Counted from the stretch's first letter, positions 8,835 through 19,790 are shown. The stretch is 64,000 nt of DNA from Streptococcaceae bacterium AF77-01CM03A (GCA_027665725.1 JAQDDS010000003.1:1-64000); one strand, 5' to 3'. Notes: generated by a model from the sequence alone, not told the origin. Made by a program: numbers and translations.

Positions 8835-9818
8835 TTTTTCAACGATTTCGTGTGCAATTACTTGTCGATAGCAGATTTGACGATTTTCCTTGACATCATT
8901 AATGATTTGCAGAATGGTTTCAAATGAAGTTCGGCCAAGAGCAAGACCATTGATATCAACATAGGCAGCTAGATTCAATCTTGGATTCACCGAATCAAAG
9001 CTGAGAACCGGAACATCAAGCTGGTGTTCGTTGAGGTAGTTACAGACACCTTCAGCTAAGAGACTATCGGTTGTAATAATAGCATCGGTCTGAGGGTCGT
9101 GTTTAAAGAGTTGTTTACTAAAGTTATAGCCCTTTTCTTCTAGAAACTCGTCTGCAAAGAAGGTACGGTGACTATCAAGAGGCAGATTGTGTTCTTGAAG
9201 TGCTTGCTCGTAACCTGTCAGACGGTCCTGGGTAACGAAGAGCTTCTTGGTACCACCAATGAAAGCAATGCGACTGCATCCTTTTTTGATGAAATATTCG
9301 GTCGCATCAAATCCGGCTTGGATGTTATCATTATCAACAAGCGGAATGAAAGGAGAAAGTGATTTTCCAAGAATGAGGAAGGGAAATTGCTCATCGACAA
9401 CTAGTTGCACCAAGGGATCATTTTCTTGAGCATACAAGAAGATAAGCCCATCCACACGTTTTCCGTAGACCATTTGTGAAATGGCGTTTAAACGCTCTTT
9501 CTCATCTTTACCAGTCGCAATCTGAATAGCATAGTGATTTTCCGAGGCAACCTGTGCAATCCCTCTAAGAACAGAAGGGAAGAAAGGGTTTTGGTAGAAA
9601 ACATCTGAATCATCTGGAAGGACTAAGCCAATAACTTGCGTATAACTGCTAACGAGACTTCGAGCATTTAGATTAGGATGATAATTGAGTTCTTTCATTG
9701 CTTTTCGAACTCTTTTTTTTGTTTCGTCGCTAATCGTTGATTTGTTTTGAATAACACGGGTTACGGTTGAAGGTGAAACTCCTGCAGCCTTGGCCACGTC
9801 TTTAATCGTAACAGGCAT
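8832..9818 (-). CDS. malR: Maltose operon repressor MalR (LacI family)
   Basis: A 328-residue LacI-type repressor. The N-terminal HTH (TIKDVAKAAGVSPSTVTRVIQ, residues 3-22) and hinge are followed by a periplasmic-binding-protein-like sensor domain (~60-328). Its position directly after malA and beside malDCX/malQP, as in pneumococcus, supports MalR. In S. pneumoniae MalR represses malXCD and malMP and is released by maltose or maltodextrin. The matching palindromic operators lie at 14415-14428 and 14731-14746. TAGGAGA lies before the ATG. It starts 10 nt after malA and shares its promoter. Confidence 0.95.
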   Translation of the reverse strand: MPVTIKDVAKAAGVSPSTVTRVIQNKSTISDETKKRVRKAMKELNYHPNLNARSLVSSYTQVIGLVLPDDSDVFYQNPFFPSVLRGIAQVASENHYAIQIATGKDEKERLNAISQMVYGKRVDGLIFLYAQENDPLVQLVVDEQFPFLILGKSLSPFIPLVDNDNIQAGFDATEYFIKKGCSRIAFIGGTKKLFVTQDRLTGYEQALQEHNLPLDSHRTFFADEFLEEKGYNFSKQLFKHDPQTDAIITTDSLLAEGVCNYLNEHQLDVPVLSFDSVNPRLNLAAYVDINGLALGRTSFETILQIINDVKENRQICYRQVIAHEIVEK

Positions 9819-9827
9819 AATAATCTC

Positions 9828-10628
9828 CTACTTTTGGTAGTCTGGATCACGATAATGAGTCTTATAAAAGATAGTGACCAGGTATAGAACAAATAAAATG
9901 TTTTGAACAGTGATCAAAGTTGCCATATTTTGACCCAAGAGACCTAGAATCAAGGTAATTAAAGTTGGCAATCCTAAACAGTTCAAAATAAAATGATAGC
10001 ACTCTTTATAGGTCTTAAATGAGAAGAGACGTGATTTTTTCGTAAAGTAGAGCAAAAGGCTCGCACCTAAAGCTACAATGAAAAAATTAAGTCCAAAGAG
10101 GAAACTAGCACCTAAGACAAGGAAGAGGCTGATATAGACGCGGTTCTGTTGGTACCAGTCTTTAGAAATGGCTTGCGTTAAGCTTTCCTTGTTTTGGAAA
10201 CTTTCAGTCGTGATAGCATGATAGCGAATGCTGGTTAGTTCTTTTCCTTGCTTGCTGATGACAAGTTGCTCAGGTTCGAAGTTAAGGAGCAATTCCTCAG
10301 GGAAACTAGCACTAGAAGTATCCCCAATTTGAACAGAAGCTTGATGAGGAGTCGAACCCGTATAGCTTAGTTTACCATCTACAATCTGAGCATTCTTAGC
10401 TAGATCCTGAACGACTTCGTCCGTCAAAGGAGCGTAGACATCATCGATGAAAGTTTCTAAAGGATATGTCTCTTGAGAGCTGTTCTGAATGGCGATAGGG
10501 ACCATAGACAAGCTAATCAAGAAAATACTGGTAAAAATCAGTTGAAACCAGTTTAGACCAAAACGATGAGAGAGGGGCTTACGGAATCCCCAAATACTAT
10601 TAAAATAAGAAAATGGATATGGTAACAT
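9828..10628 (-). CDS. malA: MalA, DUF1189 family membrane protein of the maltose locus
   Basis: A 266-residue DUF1189 protein: one N-terminal membrane helix (~30-48), an extracellular domain (~50-150), then about four helices and a short basic tail. The gene between malD and malR in pneumococcus is called malA; its biochemical role is not established, and it is probably an accessory to maltodextrin use. It has its own promoter (10663-10691) behind the malD terminator, so malA-malR is a separate unit from malXCD. The ribosome site is AGAAAGAGA. Confidence 0.85.
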   Translation of the reverse strand: MLPYPFSYFNSIWGFRKPLSHRFGLNWFQLIFTSIFLISLSMVPIAIQNSSQETYPLETFIDDVYAPLTDEVVQDLAKNAQIVDGKLSYTGSTPHQASVQIGDTSSASFPEELLLNFEPEQLVISKQGKELTSIRYHAITTESFQNKESLTQAISKDWYQQNRVYISLFLVLGASFLFGLNFFIVALGASLLLYFTKKSRLFSFKTYKECYHFILNCLGLPTLITLILGLLGQNMATLITVQNILFVLYLVTIFYKTHYRDPDYQK

Positions 10629-10662
10629 AAATCTCTTTCTATAGGCATTTTTCTATATGAGT

Positions 10663-10691
10663 ATTATATAGAGAAATGTTTTTAATTTCAA
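10663..10691 (-). promoter_or_regulatory. Promoter of malA-malR
   Basis: On the minus strand TTGAAA (10691-10686), a 17-nt spacer and a perfect TATAAT (10668-10663). No MalR-type palindrome is evident here, so the repressor unit may be expressed constitutively. Confidence 0.8.
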
Positions 10692-10809
10692 GCGGGGATA
10701 GTAGAATCCTTGGAAAAAGTGAATGTTTGTTATGATTCGTCCACTAACTAACAAGGTAATCTCAGCAAGCTCTTGTATCTCACCAGACAATCGATGTACA
10801 AGTTCAAAA

Positions 10810-10852
10810 ATGAAAAAGGGTGGCGGGGGGTAATATTACCCCTTCTCGCCAC
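10810..10852 (-). terminator. Terminator at the end of malXCD
   Basis: On the minus strand the last codons of malD form the left arm of a hairpin (GGTGGCG with CGCCACC, inner GGGGTAATATTACCCC), followed by CCCTTTTTCATTTTTG. The terminator overlaps the malD stop codon at 10836-10838. Confidence 0.85.
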
Positions 10853-11678
10853 CACTTGTAAGTCCTGAAACAAAGTTCTTTTGTAGGAAGAAGAAGAGAA
10901 TACAAATTGGAAGGGCGATGAGGATAGCGCCTGCTGAGAAGTAGGCAATCTTCATGTTTTTCGCGTTGTTAACGAAGGTTTGTAGACCAACGGCAACAGT
11001 AAAGTATTCTTTTTCACGAAGCAAGAAACTAGAGAGGATATAGTCCCCAAAAGGTCCCATGAAGGCCCAGAGAGCTTGTACGGCGATCATTGGGCGAACA
11101 AGAGGAAGAACAATTTGCCAGAAACGGCGGAAGTGTCCTGCACCATCAAGTTTTGCAGACTCATCAAGAGACATTGGCACGGTGTCAAAGTAACCTTTCA
11201 TCAACCAAGCATTCATCGGGATACCTCCACCAACGTAGAGGAAGATGAGGAACCAGCTTTGGTTAAGGGCGTTCAACATAAGAGCCATAACGAAGAAGGC
11301 TGTCAAAGCGGCCATAGTAGGTACCATTTGAATAATCAAGAAGAATACCAAACTTTGTTTACGTGCCAAGAAATTGTAGCGGCTATAGGCATAACCTGCT
11401 AGAACGATGATACTTGTTTGAACAGCCATTGTAATCAAGGCGATGATCAAAGTATTTAGATACCAAGTACCATATAAAGTTTCAGAGAAGAGTCCCTGGA
11501 AGTTAGCAAAACTAAAGTCAACGTTACTATCTAGTTTAAAGGCTACTACGTTACCAGTCTTGAAGGCCGACATAATCGTAATCAAAAGAGGATAGATAAT
11601 GACGATTGAAAGGCCAACCAAGTAGAGGTAAGTGAGAGTTTGAGTCAGTCTACGTTTGAGTTTAATTGAATTATTCAT
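10836..11678 (-). CDS. malD: Maltodextrin ABC transporter permease MalD
   Basis: A 280-residue permease with six membrane helices and the binding-protein-dependent transport EAA loop ([27 protein letters not shown], ~residues 175-201) that contacts the ATPase. It pairs with MalC to form the channel for maltodextrins delivered by MalX. I start at the ATG at 11678, with GGAGG upstream and one base after the malC stop; this matches the usual length. No ATPase gene is present in the locus; in pneumococcus the shared ATPase MsmK fills this role. Confidence 0.95.
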   Translation of the reverse strand: MNNSIKLKRRLTQTLTYLYLVGLSIVIIYPLLITIMSAFKTGNVVAFKLDSNVDFSFANFQGLFSETLYGTWYLNTLIIALITMAVQTSIIVLAGYAYSRYNFLARKQSLVFFLIIQMVPTMAALTAFFVMALMLNALNQSWFLIFLYVGGGIPMNAWLMKGYFDTVPMSLDESAKLDGAGHFRRFWQIVLPLVRPMIAVQALWAFMGPFGDYILSSFLLREKEYFTVAVGLQTFVNNAKNMKIAYFSAGAILIALPICILFFFLQKNFVSGLTSGGEKG

Positions 11679-11679
11679 C

Positions 11680-12972
11680 TTAGACGTCCTCCATATCAAA
11701 TGCGTGTAGTTTCTTGAATGCAATCATAGAAATAGAGATGACAATGATAGAGATAATCAAGGTAACAGCTGCCGCCATTGAGTATTGTGGAGATGTACCT
11801 GTTGTCAAACGGTAAATCCATGAGATCAAGATATCTGTAGAACCTGCTCCACCTCCGACACTACCAGGTCCTCCAGCGTTGAAGAGGTACATGATAGAGA
11901 AGTTGTTAAAGTTGAAGGTGTATTGACTGATCAATGTAGGCGCCGCAACAGCCAAAATCATAGGGAAAGTGATGTTACGGAATTTTTGCCAAGCATTAGC
12001 ACCGTCGATATAAGCTGCTTCATACAAGTCGTTAGGAATAGACTGTAAGATACCCAAGGTCAAAACGTAGATGTATGGGAAACCAAGCCAACCTTGCATC
12101 ATAATCAAAGCAATCTTAGTCCAAGTTGGGTCTGTTTTCCAAGGGATAAGTGCTCCATCGAGGAAAGGAAGAAACTTGGCAAAGATTGGTAATACTTGAG
12201 TGTTGATAGCTCCAACACTATCGTTAAACATATTTGAGAATGTCAAGATAGTGATGAAGGCTGGGACAGCCCAAGGAAGAAGGAAAATAACACCAAAAAT
12301 ACGTTTTCCTTTGATAAATGGTTGGTTAGCGATAATAGCTGTAAAGATACCAATAACAATCTGCAAAGTAGATGCAGACAGAGCCCAGATGATAGTCCAA
12401 GAAAGAACTGCACCAAAGGCTGAACGGAAGGTACTCAAGCTCCAGATATTGCTAAAGTTTGTCAATCCAACCCAATCCAAGAGCTTATTTGGTGGCAAGT
12501 GTTGGAAGTCGTAGTTTGTAAAGGCAATCATCAATGTTACGATAACAGGGAAGATGATGGCAAATGTCATAGCTACGTAAGATGGAATGATTAAAAGATA
12601 AGGGAATCCATTCTCATAGATACCTTTAATCATTTCGTTTAATGTCCGTGGGACTGGAATACCATTGTTAATTTGTTTTGCAATAGTGTGAGCGTCTTTA
12701 ATATTGAGAATATAAAAGGCTAGATAAACAATTACAAAAATAGAGTGGAATGCACCACGAATCAACATGAAGAGAGAGTTGTCACGACCAGGTTTGTCAC
12801 CAAGCGTGATCAAGTTGCTCAATTCAGGCGCTGCAAGCGATAGGAAATAAAGGACAAATACGATAGTTACACCAAGGAAAATGAATCCTTTGACTTTTTG
12901 TTTATTGTAGATTTGTCCTAACCCAGGAATGATAGACAGCAAGGCTGCTTTACTAGGTTGTTGTTTTTCCAT
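11680..12972 (-). CDS. malC: Maltodextrin ABC transporter permease MalC
   Basis: A 430-residue permease of the MalF type. An N-terminal extension contains the pattern [23 protein letters not shown] and two extra helices. The core permease follows (~125-430), with the EAA loop [22 protein letters not shown]. It forms the membrane channel together with MalD. The start at 12972 follows AAGGAGTAATT; an in-frame ATG 15 nt upstream is less well placed. A hairpin at 13059-13085 separates it from malX, a common way to make more binding protein than permease. Confidence 0.95.
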   Translation of the reverse strand: MEKQQPSKAALLSIIPGLGQIYNKQKVKGFIFLGVTIVFVLYFLSLAAPELSNLITLGDKPGRDNSLFMLIRGAFHSIFVIVYLAFYILNIKDAHTIAKQINNGIPVPRTLNEMIKGIYENGFPYLLIIPSYVAMTFAIIFPVIVTLMIAFTNYDFQHLPPNKLLDWVGLTNFSNIWSLSTFRSAFGAVLSWTIIWALSASTLQIVIGIFTAIIANQPFIKGKRIFGVIFLLPWAVPAFITILTFSNMFNDSVGAINTQVLPIFAKFLPFLDGALIPWKTDPTWTKIALIMMQGWLGFPYIYVLTLGILQSIPNDLYEAAYIDGANAWQKFRNITFPMILAVAAPTLISQYTFNFNNFSIMYLFNAGGPGSVGGGAGSTDILISWIYRLTTGTSPQYSMAAAVTLIISIIVISISMIAFKKLHAFDMEDV

Positions 12973-13058
12973 AATTACTCCTTTCATAGGATACGAGATT
13001 GAAGTTTGTCTCCAATCACTAAATAGGCAACTGCAATCATTCGTAAATTTATAAAATC

Positions 13059-13085
13059 AAAGGGGGATTTGTATTCTCCCCCCTT
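13059..13085 (-). terminator. Intercistronic hairpin between malX and malC
   Basis: On the minus strand AAGGGGGGA and TCCCCCTTT form a GC-rich stem with a 9-nt loop. The downstream tract is not a clean T-run, so I read it as a partial terminator or mRNA-stabilising hairpin that lowers malC-malD expression relative to malX. Confidence 0.65.
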
Positions 13086-13098
13086 GTAACGAATTCAA

Positions 13099-14370
13099 TT
13101 ATTCACCAAATTTTTGTTTGATTGTTTCTTTGATCAATGTTACAGCATCATCTGCAGCTGTTTTAGCATCTTTCTTGCCACTTACAGCGTCAAAGAGCAT
13201 GGTTGCAGCTGGTTCCCAAACTGCTGACATTTGTGAGATGTTTGGCATTGGTTGAGCGTTCTTGAACTGTTTGATAACAGCTGTTGTCAACTCATCGTTT
13301 TTGCCTTCAGCGTATGCACGTGCTTCAGTGTTAGCTGGGATTTCGTTAGTTGCTTCGTAGAATGCTTTTTGTTGTTCAGTTGATACAAGGTAGTCTACAA
13401 ATTTTTGTGCGCCTTCAAGGTTCTTAGTGCTTGATGGGATGATCCAAGCTTTACCACCACCGAATGCTGAGTATTCTTTTCCGTTTGGAAGAGTTGGGAT
13501 AGTAGCAACACCGTAGTTTACTTTAGCATCTTTGAATGCTTGAGCTTTCCAAGGACCATCGATGATAGCGGCTGTTTTACCTTCTTGGAATGAAGTTTGG
13601 ATCAAGTTTGCAGCAGCTGTTCCATCTTGCATACCTTTAGGCCATTTTTCGTACCAAGATTTAGCGTAGTTGATACCTGCGATTGCACCTTCGTTAGCAA
13701 GACCGATATCTTTAGGATTTTTACCGTTGTCACCAAATACGTAAGCTCCGTTACCAGAAAGAAGTCCGTATGCGTAGTAGAAGTTAGTCCAGTCAGCTAG
13801 GAATGCAGAAGTTTTTCCGTCTTCTCCAGCGAAAGCGTATTTGCTATCTTTAGCAAGTTCTTCTAATTCAGCGAAAGTTTTTGGAGCTTCTTTGAGCAAG
13901 TCTTTGTTGTAGTACATAACAAGCGACTCGATAACTGCTGGGGCACCGTAAACTTTACCGTCAGATGCTGTTACAAGAGATTTAGTAGTATCGTCTGTTT
14001 TAGCACCGTCGCTTAGTTTAACTTCTGAAAGTTGTCCATCAGTACCAAGGCTACCTACACGGTCGTATGGTGCCATCATAACGTCAGCAGCTTGACCTGA
14101 TTGGTTGTCAAGTGAAAGTTTGTCAAGTCCGCCAAGTTGGTCACCAGATTTGATGTTAACTTTTGTTCCTGATTCTTTTTCATAAGCAGCAGCAACTTTC
14201 TCAGCGTAAGCTTTATATTGGTCTTCAACGTAGAAAGTGATTTCTTGGCTTCCTGATGCAGAAGAATCAGCTGCTTTATCAGCAGTTTTGCTTCCGCAAG
14301 CTACCAAAAGCAAGCTAGCAAGAGTAGCAGTACCAAGTACAGCAGCGCTCTTCATGAATTTAGTTGACAT
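13099..14370 (-). CDS. malX: Maltose/maltodextrin-binding lipoprotein MalX
   Basis: A 423-residue solute-binding lipoprotein. The lipobox LLVACG places the lipidated cysteine near residue 25, and a serine/alanine linker follows (DKAADSSASGS). The rest is a family 1 extracellular binding protein (EITFYVEDQYKAYAEKVAAAYE, AAIIDGPWKAQAFK, FGGGKAWIIP). It captures maltodextrins outside the cell and delivers them to MalC-MalD. TAGGAGGAATACACT precedes the ATG. The promoter at 14440-14468 carries MalR-like operators. Confidence 0.96.
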   Translation of the reverse strand: MSTKFMKSAAVLGTATLASLLLVACGSKTADKAADSSASGSQEITFYVEDQYKAYAEKVAAAYEKESGTKVNIKSGDQLGGLDKLSLDNQSGQAADVMMAPYDRVGSLGTDGQLSEVKLSDGAKTDDTTKSLVTASDGKVYGAPAVIESLVMYYNKDLLKEAPKTFAELEELAKDSKYAFAGEDGKTSAFLADWTNFYYAYGLLSGNGAYVFGDNGKNPKDIGLANEGAIAGINYAKSWYEKWPKGMQDGTAAANLIQTSFQEGKTAAIIDGPWKAQAFKDAKVNYGVATIPTLPNGKEYSAFGGGKAWIIPSSTKNLEGAQKFVDYLVSTEQQKAFYEATNEIPANTEARAYAEGKNDELTTAVIKQFKNAQPMPNISQMSAVWEPAATMLFDAVSGKKDAKTAADDAVTLIKETIKQKFGE

Positions 14371-14789
14371 AGTGTATTCCTCCTAAAGAATAACAAATTT
14401 TAATTTCGAGGAAACGCAAACGTTTTCCCTTATGACCTTAGTATAGCACAAACAGAAAACGGTTGCAAGCGTTTTTTTGAAAAAATTTTAAAAAGCTTGT
14501 GACTGGCTAATTCCTAAAATTGTTTGTATAATAGAAGAGAAATAGGAAATCGTGTAAATTTCAATTCAAAAATAATTGAAGGGAAACGATTGCATGATTA
14601 GGATGATGATTAAAAGGGTGTTAAAAATAAGAATATAGTAACTTGAAAGTTTGTCAAAAAAAGATTAAACAATAAAAAGTTTTTTTAAAAACGCTTGCAT
14701 TTCTTTTTGAAATGGGTTATACTTTAAGTAGCGCAAACGTTTGCGCAAAAATTGAAATAATTAACAATATAAACACTTGAGGTGCTAAT
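14371..14789. promoter_or_regulatory. Divergent malX / malQ control region with MalR-like operators
   Basis: A 419-nt region with no supported gene. Leftward malX promoter: TTGCAA (14468-14463), 17 nt, TATACT (14445-14440). Rightward malQ promoter: TTGCAT (14695-14700), 17 nt, TATACT (14718-14723). Palindromes lie just downstream of each -10: CGCAAACGTTTTCC (14415-14428) and the perfect GCGCAAACGTTTGCGC (14731-14746). LacI/CcpA-type half-sites overlap each -35: AACGGTTGCAAGCGTT (14458-14473) and ACGCTTGCAT (14691-14700). A further AAACGATTGCATGATT lies at 14584-14599. Which sites belong to MalR and which to CcpA is inferred. Confidence 0.85.
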
Positions 14790-16307
14790 ATGAAAAAACG
14801 TCAAAGCGGTGTGTTGATGCACATCTCATCACTTCCAGGAGCATACGGAATCGGATCATTTGGTCAAAGCGCCTATGATTTCGTTGACTTCTTGGTTCGC
14901 ACGAAGCAACGCTACTGGCAAATCCTTCCTTTGGGAACAACTAGCTATGGAGATTCTCCTTACCAATCATTCTCAGCTTTTGCTGGAAACACTCATTTTA
15001 TCGACCTTGATATTTTGGTGGAGCAAGGTTTGTTGGAAGCAAGTGATCTTGAAGGTGTGGACTTTGGTAGCAACCCAACTGAAGTTGACTACGCTAAAAT
15101 CTACTATGCACGTCGTCCACTTCTAGAGAAAGCTGTCAAACGTTTCCTTGAAGTCGGAGATGTCAAAGACTTCGAAAAATTTGCTCAAGAAAATCAATCA
15201 TGGCTTGAATTATTTGCAGAGTACATGGCTATCAAGGAGCATTTTGATAATCTTGCTTGGACAGAATGGCCAGATGCAGATGCTCGTGCTCGTAAAGCTT
15301 CAACTCTTGAAAGCTACCGTGAGAAATTAGCTGACAAGCTTGTTTACCACCGTGTAACCCAATACCTTTTCTTCCAACAATGGTTGAAATTGAAAGCATA
15401 CGCTAACGAAAACCACATCGAGATTGTCGGAGATATGCCTATCTATGTAGCGGAAGATTCAAGCGACATGTGGGCAAATCCACATCTCTTTAAAACAGAT
15501 GAAAACGGGAAAGCAACTTGCATCGCAGGTTGCCCACCAGATGAATTCTCTGCTACTGGTCAGCTCTGGGGTAACCCAATCTATGACTGGGAAGCTATGG
15601 ACAAAGATGGTTACAAATGGTGGATTGAACGCTTGCGTGAAAGCTTCAAAATCTACGATATCGTTCGTATCGACCACTTCCGTGGATTTGAGTCTTACTG
15701 GGAAATTCCTGCTGGTTCTGAAACAGCAGCACCTGGTAAATGGGTGAAAGGGCCTGACTACAAACTCTTTGCAGCGGTTAAAGAAGAGCTTGGTGACTTG
15801 AACATCATCGCAGAAGACCTTGGATTCATGACTGACGAAGTTATTGAACTACGTGAACGCACTGGCTTCCCAGGAATGAAAGTCCTTCAATTTGCCTTTA
15901 ACCCAGAGCACGAAAGTATCGACAGCCCACACTTGGCACCAGCCAACTCAGTTATGTACACAGGAACACACGATAACAACACTGTTCTTGGTTGGTATCG
16001 CAATGAAATCGACGATCCAACTCGTGAGTACATGGCACGTTACACAAACCGCAAGGAATATGAAACAGTAGTACATGCTATGCTTCGTACAGTCTTCTCA
16101 TCAGTAAGCTTTATGGCTATCGCTACCATGCAAGACTTGCTAGAGTTGGATGGTTCAGCTCGTATGAACTTCCCATCTACTCTTGGTGGAAACTGGTCAT
16201 GGCGTATGACAGAGGATCAATTGACTCCTGCTGTCGAAGAAACTTTGCTTGACTTGACTACAATTTATCGCCGAATCAATGAAAATTTGGTAGAATTAAA
16301 GAAATAA
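14790..16307 (+). CDS. malQ: 4-alpha-glucanotransferase (amylomaltase), GH77
   Basis: A 505-residue GH77 enzyme (called MalM in pneumococcus) that transfers glucan chains between maltodextrins and releases glucose. The nucleophile region [16 protein letters not shown] lies near residue 293 with Asp ~295. The acid/base region IIAEDLG is near 340, and [11 protein letters not shown] near 391 supplies the transition-state aspartate. GAGGTGC precedes the ATG. It is the first gene of malQP, 23 nt before malP, under the operator-flanked promoter at 14695-14746. Confidence 0.97.
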   Translation: MKKRQSGVLMHISSLPGAYGIGSFGQSAYDFVDFLVRTKQRYWQILPLGTTSYGDSPYQSFSAFAGNTHFIDLDILVEQGLLEASDLEGVDFGSNPTEVDYAKIYYARRPLLEKAVKRFLEVGDVKDFEKFAQENQSWLELFAEYMAIKEHFDNLAWTEWPDADARARKASTLESYREKLADKLVYHRVTQYLFFQQWLKLKAYANENHIEIVGDMPIYVAEDSSDMWANPHLFKTDENGKATCIAGCPPDEFSATGQLWGNPIYDWEAMDKDGYKWWIERLRESFKIYDIVRIDHFRGFESYWEIPAGSETAAPGKWVKGPDYKLFAAVKEELGDLNIIAEDLGFMTDEVIELRERTGFPGMKVLQFAFNPEHESIDSPHLAPANSVMYTGTHDNNTVLGWYRNEIDDPTREYMARYTNRKEYETVVHAMLRTVFSSVSFMAIATMQDLLELDGSARMNFPSTLGGNWSWRMTEDQLTPAVEETLLDLTTIYRRINENLVELKK

Positions 16308-16330
16308 GACATTATCAGGAGACACAAAAA

Positions 16331-18589
16331 ATGTTACCATTAAAAGAATTTGTACAAAATCGTTACAATAAATCTATCGCAGAATGTAGTAACGAAGAGC
16401 TTTACCTTGCTCTTCTTAACTACAGCAAATTTGCAAGTAGCCAAAAACCAGTCAACACTGGTAAGAAAAAAGTTTACTATATCTCAGCTGAGTTCTTGAT
16501 CGGTAAACTCTTGTCTAACAACTTGATTAACCTTGGTCTTTATGACGAAGTTAAAAAAGAACTTGCTGACGCAGGTAAAGAGTTGATCGAAATCGAAGAA
16601 GTAGAATTGGAACCATCACTTGGTAATGGTGGTTTGGGACGCTTGGCAGCCTGCTTTATCGACTCAATCGCTACACTTGGATTGAACGGTGACGGTGTTG
16701 GTTTGAACTACCACTTTGGTCTTTTCCAACAAGTGCTTAAAAACAACCAACAAGAAACAATACCTAACGCTTGGTTGACTGACCAAAACTGGTTGGTTCG
16801 CTCAAGCCGTAGCTACCAAGTACCATTTGCACACTTCACATTGACATCTACTCTTTACGATATCGATGTACCTGGTTACAAAACAGCTACGAAAAACCGC
16901 TTGCGTTTGTTTGACTTGGATTCAGTTGATTCATCTATCATTGAAGATGGCATTAACTTTGATAAGACAGACATCGCTCGCAACTTGACACTCTTCTTGT
17001 ACCCAGATGATAGTGACCGTCAAGGTGAATTGCTCCGTATTTTCCAACAATATTTCATGGTTTCAAACGGTGCTCAATTGATCATCGACGAAGCGATCGA
17101 AAAAGGAAGCAACTTGCATGACCTTGCTGACTACGCAGTTGTACAAATCAACGATACTCACCCATCAATGGTGATTCCTGAATTGATCCGTCTTTTGACT
17201 GAACGTGGTATCGAACTTGATGAAGCAATCTCTATCGTTCGTAGCATGACTGCTTACACAAACCACACAATCCTTGCTGAAGCCCTTGAAAAATGGCCTC
17301 TTGAATTCTTAGAAGAAGTGGTTCCTCACTTGGTACCAATCATCAAAGAATTGGACCGTCGTGTTCGTGCTGAATACAAAGATCCAGCTGTTCAAATCAT
17401 TGATGAACAGGATCGTGTACACATGGCTCACATGGATATCCACTATGGATACAGTGTTAACGGGGTAGCAGCTCTTCACACTGAAATCTTGAAGAACTCT
17501 GAGTTGAAAGCTTTCTACGATCTTTACCCAGAAAAATTCAACAACAAAACAAACGGTATCACTTTCCGTCGTTGGCTCATGCATGCTAACCCAAGCCTGT
17601 CTCACTACTTGGATGAGATCCTTGGACGCGAATGGCACCATGAAGCTTCTAAATTGGAAGACCTTCTTTCATACGAAGACAAGGCTGCTGTCAAAGAAAA
17701 ATTGGAAAGCATCAAAGCTCACAACAAACGTAAGTTGGCTCGTCACTTGAAAGAGCACCAAGGTGTGGAAATCAATACAAACTCTATCTTTGATATCCAA
17801 ATCAAACGTCTTCACGAGTACAAACGTCAACAAATGAACGCTTTGTATGTGATTCACAAATACTTAGACATCAAGGCTGGTAATATCCCTGCTCGTCCAA
17901 TCACAGTATTCTTTGGTGGTAAAGCAGCTCCTGCCTACACAATCGCTCAAGACATCATCCACTTGATCCTTTGCTTGTCAGAAGTGATTGCTAACGACCC
18001 AGCAGTAGCTCCACACTTGCAAGTGGTAATGGTTGAAAACTACAACGTTACTGCAGCAAGCTTCCTCATCCCAGCATGTGATATCTCAGAACAAATCTCA
18101 CTTGCTTCTAAAGAAGCTTCAGGTACTGGTAACATGAAATTCATGTTGAATGGAGCTTTGACTCTTGGTACTATGGACGGGGCTAACGTGGAAATCGCTG
18201 AGTTGGTTGGTGACGAAAACATCTACATCTTTGGTGAAGATTCAGAAACTGTTATCGATCTTTACGCAAAATCAGCTTACAAATCAAGCGAATTCTACGC
18301 TCGTGAAGCTATCAAACCATTGGTTGACTTTATCGTGAGCGACGCTGTTCTTGCAGTTGGTAAGAAAGAACGCTTGGAACGTCTTTACAATGAATTGATC
18401 AACAAAGACTGGTTCATGACACTTCTTGACTTGGAAGACTACATCAAAGTGAAAGAGCAAATGCTTGCTGATTACGAAAACCGTGATGCATGGTTGGATA
18501 AAGTGATCGTCAACATTGCTAAAGCAGGATTCTTCTCATCTGACCGTACTATCGCTCAGTATAACGAAGATATCTGGCACTTGAACTAA
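16331..18589 (+). CDS. malP: Maltodextrin (glycogen) phosphorylase, GT35
   Basis: A 752-residue phosphorylase that releases glucose-1-phosphate from maltodextrin chains shortened or lengthened by MalQ. The pyridoxal-phosphate site [23 protein letters not shown] is near residues 594-616, with the Schiff-base lysine about 602. [17 protein letters not shown] substrate and PLP contacts lie near residue 98. It is somewhat shorter than the ~797-residue E. coli enzyme, as usual in streptococci. ATCAGGAGACAC precedes the ATG. Terminator at 18624-18658. Confidence 0.97.
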   Translation: MLPLKEFVQNRYNKSIAECSNEELYLALLNYSKFASSQKPVNTGKKKVYYISAEFLIGKLLSNNLINLGLYDEVKKELADAGKELIEIEEVELEPSLGNGGLGRLAACFIDSIATLGLNGDGVGLNYHFGLFQQVLKNNQQETIPNAWLTDQNWLVRSSRSYQVPFAHFTLTSTLYDIDVPGYKTATKNRLRLFDLDSVDSSIIEDGINFDKTDIARNLTLFLYPDDSDRQGELLRIFQQYFMVSNGAQLIIDEAIEKGSNLHDLADYAVVQINDTHPSMVIPELIRLLTERGIELDEAISIVRSMTAYTNHTILAEALEKWPLEFLEEVVPHLVPIIKELDRRVRAEYKDPAVQIIDEQDRVHMAHMDIHYGYSVNGVAALHTEILKNSELKAFYDLYPEKFNNKTNGITFRRWLMHANPSLSHYLDEILGREWHHEASKLEDLLSYEDKAAVKEKLESIKAHNKRKLARHLKEHQGVEINTNSIFDIQIKRLHEYKRQQMNALYVIHKYLDIKAGNIPARPITVFFGGKAAPAYTIAQDIIHLILCLSEVIANDPAVAPHLQVVMVENYNVTAASFLIPACDISEQISLASKEASGTGNMKFMLNGALTLGTMDGANVEIAELVGDENIYIFGEDSETVIDLYAKSAYKSSEFYAREAIKPLVDFIVSDAVLAVGKKERLERLYNELINKDWFMTLLDLEDYIKVKEQMLADYENRDAWLDKVIVNIAKAGFFSSDRTIAQYNEDIWHLN

Positions 18590-18623
18590 GATATATAATT
18601 TAATAGTTATTACACTATCTAGC

Positions 18624-18658
18624 AAAAAAGCGAATTTCAATTGAAACTCGCTTTTTTT
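18624..18658 (+). terminator. Terminator of malQP
   Basis: AAAAAGCGAATTTC and GAAACTCGCTTTTT pair around AATT with one mismatch, ending in seven T. Confidence 0.9.
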
Positions 18659-18771
18659 GAATACTTGAGTAGAGATAGACCTCAGATACTATATTAAAAT
18701 GGGTCAGTTATATAGAGTGGTGGCTTAAAACTATTCCTTATCATTATTTTTATCTGAAAATTGTAAGAAAG

Positions 18772-18791
18772 TATGTTAAAATAGGAACATA
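18772..18791 (+). promoter_or_regulatory. Palindrome on the promoter of the PlcR-like regulator
   Basis: TATGTT (18772-18777) and AACATA (18786-18791) are perfect inverted arms. They enclose the extended -10 element TGTTAAAAT (18774-18782). Its form resembles the AT-rich TATG...CATA operators of PlcR-type regulators. It suggests autoregulation of the gene at 18839; not verified. Confidence 0.5.
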
Positions 18792-18838
18792 TACAAGTAA
18801 TTGTTTGAATATCAAATTAGAATTTGAAGAGGTGCATT

Positions 18839-19735
18839 ATGAGTAATTTGGAAATAGGGAAAAGAATTCGTACCTTACGGACTGAAAAAGGATTGAGTAG
18901 AGAAGCCTTTTGTGGAGATGAAAAAGAACTTACTGTTCGTCAGTTGGGCCGAATTGAAACAGGGAATAACTTGCCCAGCTTAGCGAAACTAGACTATATA
19001 GCCAAAGTATTGGGAGTTCCAATATCTCAGTTAATTGACGAGGGATTGTTAATTGTTCCTAAAGAGTATTTAAAACTAAAAACAAAATTGATTCGTCAAT
19101 CTATTCATGGAGATGAAGAAAAAATCCGCCAACGTGAGGCTATCTTTGAAGATATTCAAGAACGTTTTTATGACCAACTTCCTGAGGATGAGCAAGTAGC
19201 AGTTGAAGTTCTACAAGCCATTGATGATGTGTATGTTTCTGAAAACTCTGAATTTGGAGAAGGTTTGATTGAGGAATACTTTGAGCAAACAATGTTGCGA
19301 ACAGAATATTCGACAAATGATCTACTACTATTGTACTTGTATTTCTTATCTTTAGCGGTTAATGCAGAACGAGATGAAATAACTTTAAAAAAAGTTTGTC
19401 TAAATATTGTATCTCAGACAAATTATGATGATACAAACTATATTCACTTGCTTCAAAGAGTACTAATAGGTTTAGTCCTTTATCAGCTTGACATTAATTA
19501 TCATGAATTTATTCCTGAAATATTGAGTATGTTAAGAGAAATTATGATTGACATCGGAGATACTAGTTTAAAACCAACTGTAGACTTCATTGAAGCAAAA
19601 TATTACTTATACGGAGAAAAAGATAAAGAAAAAGCCCTGCAATACTATGAAAAAGCTATCAATGGGGCAGAATTTTTGAATGACATGAATTTTAAAAATC
19701 GAGTGATAGAGGAAAAAAATAAGGATTTTCCATAA
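18839..19735 (+). CDS. XRE/PlcR-like (TprA/Rgg-type) regulator with TPR-like C-terminus
   Basis: A 298-residue protein. An N-terminal HTH (IGKRIRTLRTEKGLSREAFC ... VRQLGRIETGNNLPS, residues ~5-60) is joined to a helical C-terminal part (~70-298), with repeats such as EKALQYYEKAINGAEFLNDMNFKNR typical of the TPR domains of PlcR, TprA and Rgg proteins. Those domains bind short secreted signalling peptides. I start at the ATG at 18839 (GAAGAGGTGC upstream) rather than a TTG at 18824. No peptide precursor is convincing next to it. It precedes a 73-aa unknown gene and an ABC exporter, its likely targets by context only. Confidence 0.8.
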   Translation: MSNLEIGKRIRTLRTEKGLSREAFCGDEKELTVRQLGRIETGNNLPSLAKLDYIAKVLGVPISQLIDEGLLIVPKEYLKLKTKLIRQSIHGDEEKIRQREAIFEDIQERFYDQLPEDEQVAVEVLQAIDDVYVSENSEFGEGLIEEYFEQTMLRTEYSTNDLLLLYLYFLSLAVNAERDEITLKKVCLNIVSQTNYDDTNYIHLLQRVLIGLVLYQLDINYHEFIPEILSMLREIMIDIGDTSLKPTVDFIEAKYYLYGEKDKEKALQYYEKAINGAEFLNDMNFKNRVIEEKNKDFP

Positions 19736-19747
19736 TTTCAATTTAAA

Positions 19748-19790
19748 AACAGGACATAAATGTCAGTGGACATAAATGTCCTGTTTTTTT
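19748..19790 (+). terminator. Terminator built from a duplicated palindrome
   Basis: AACAGGACAT and ATGTCCTGTT form the outer stem, ending in seven T. Inside, the 13-mer GGACATAAATGTC occurs twice (19752-19764 and 19768-19780), each copy self-complementary (GACAT-AA-ATGTC). Confidence 0.85.
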
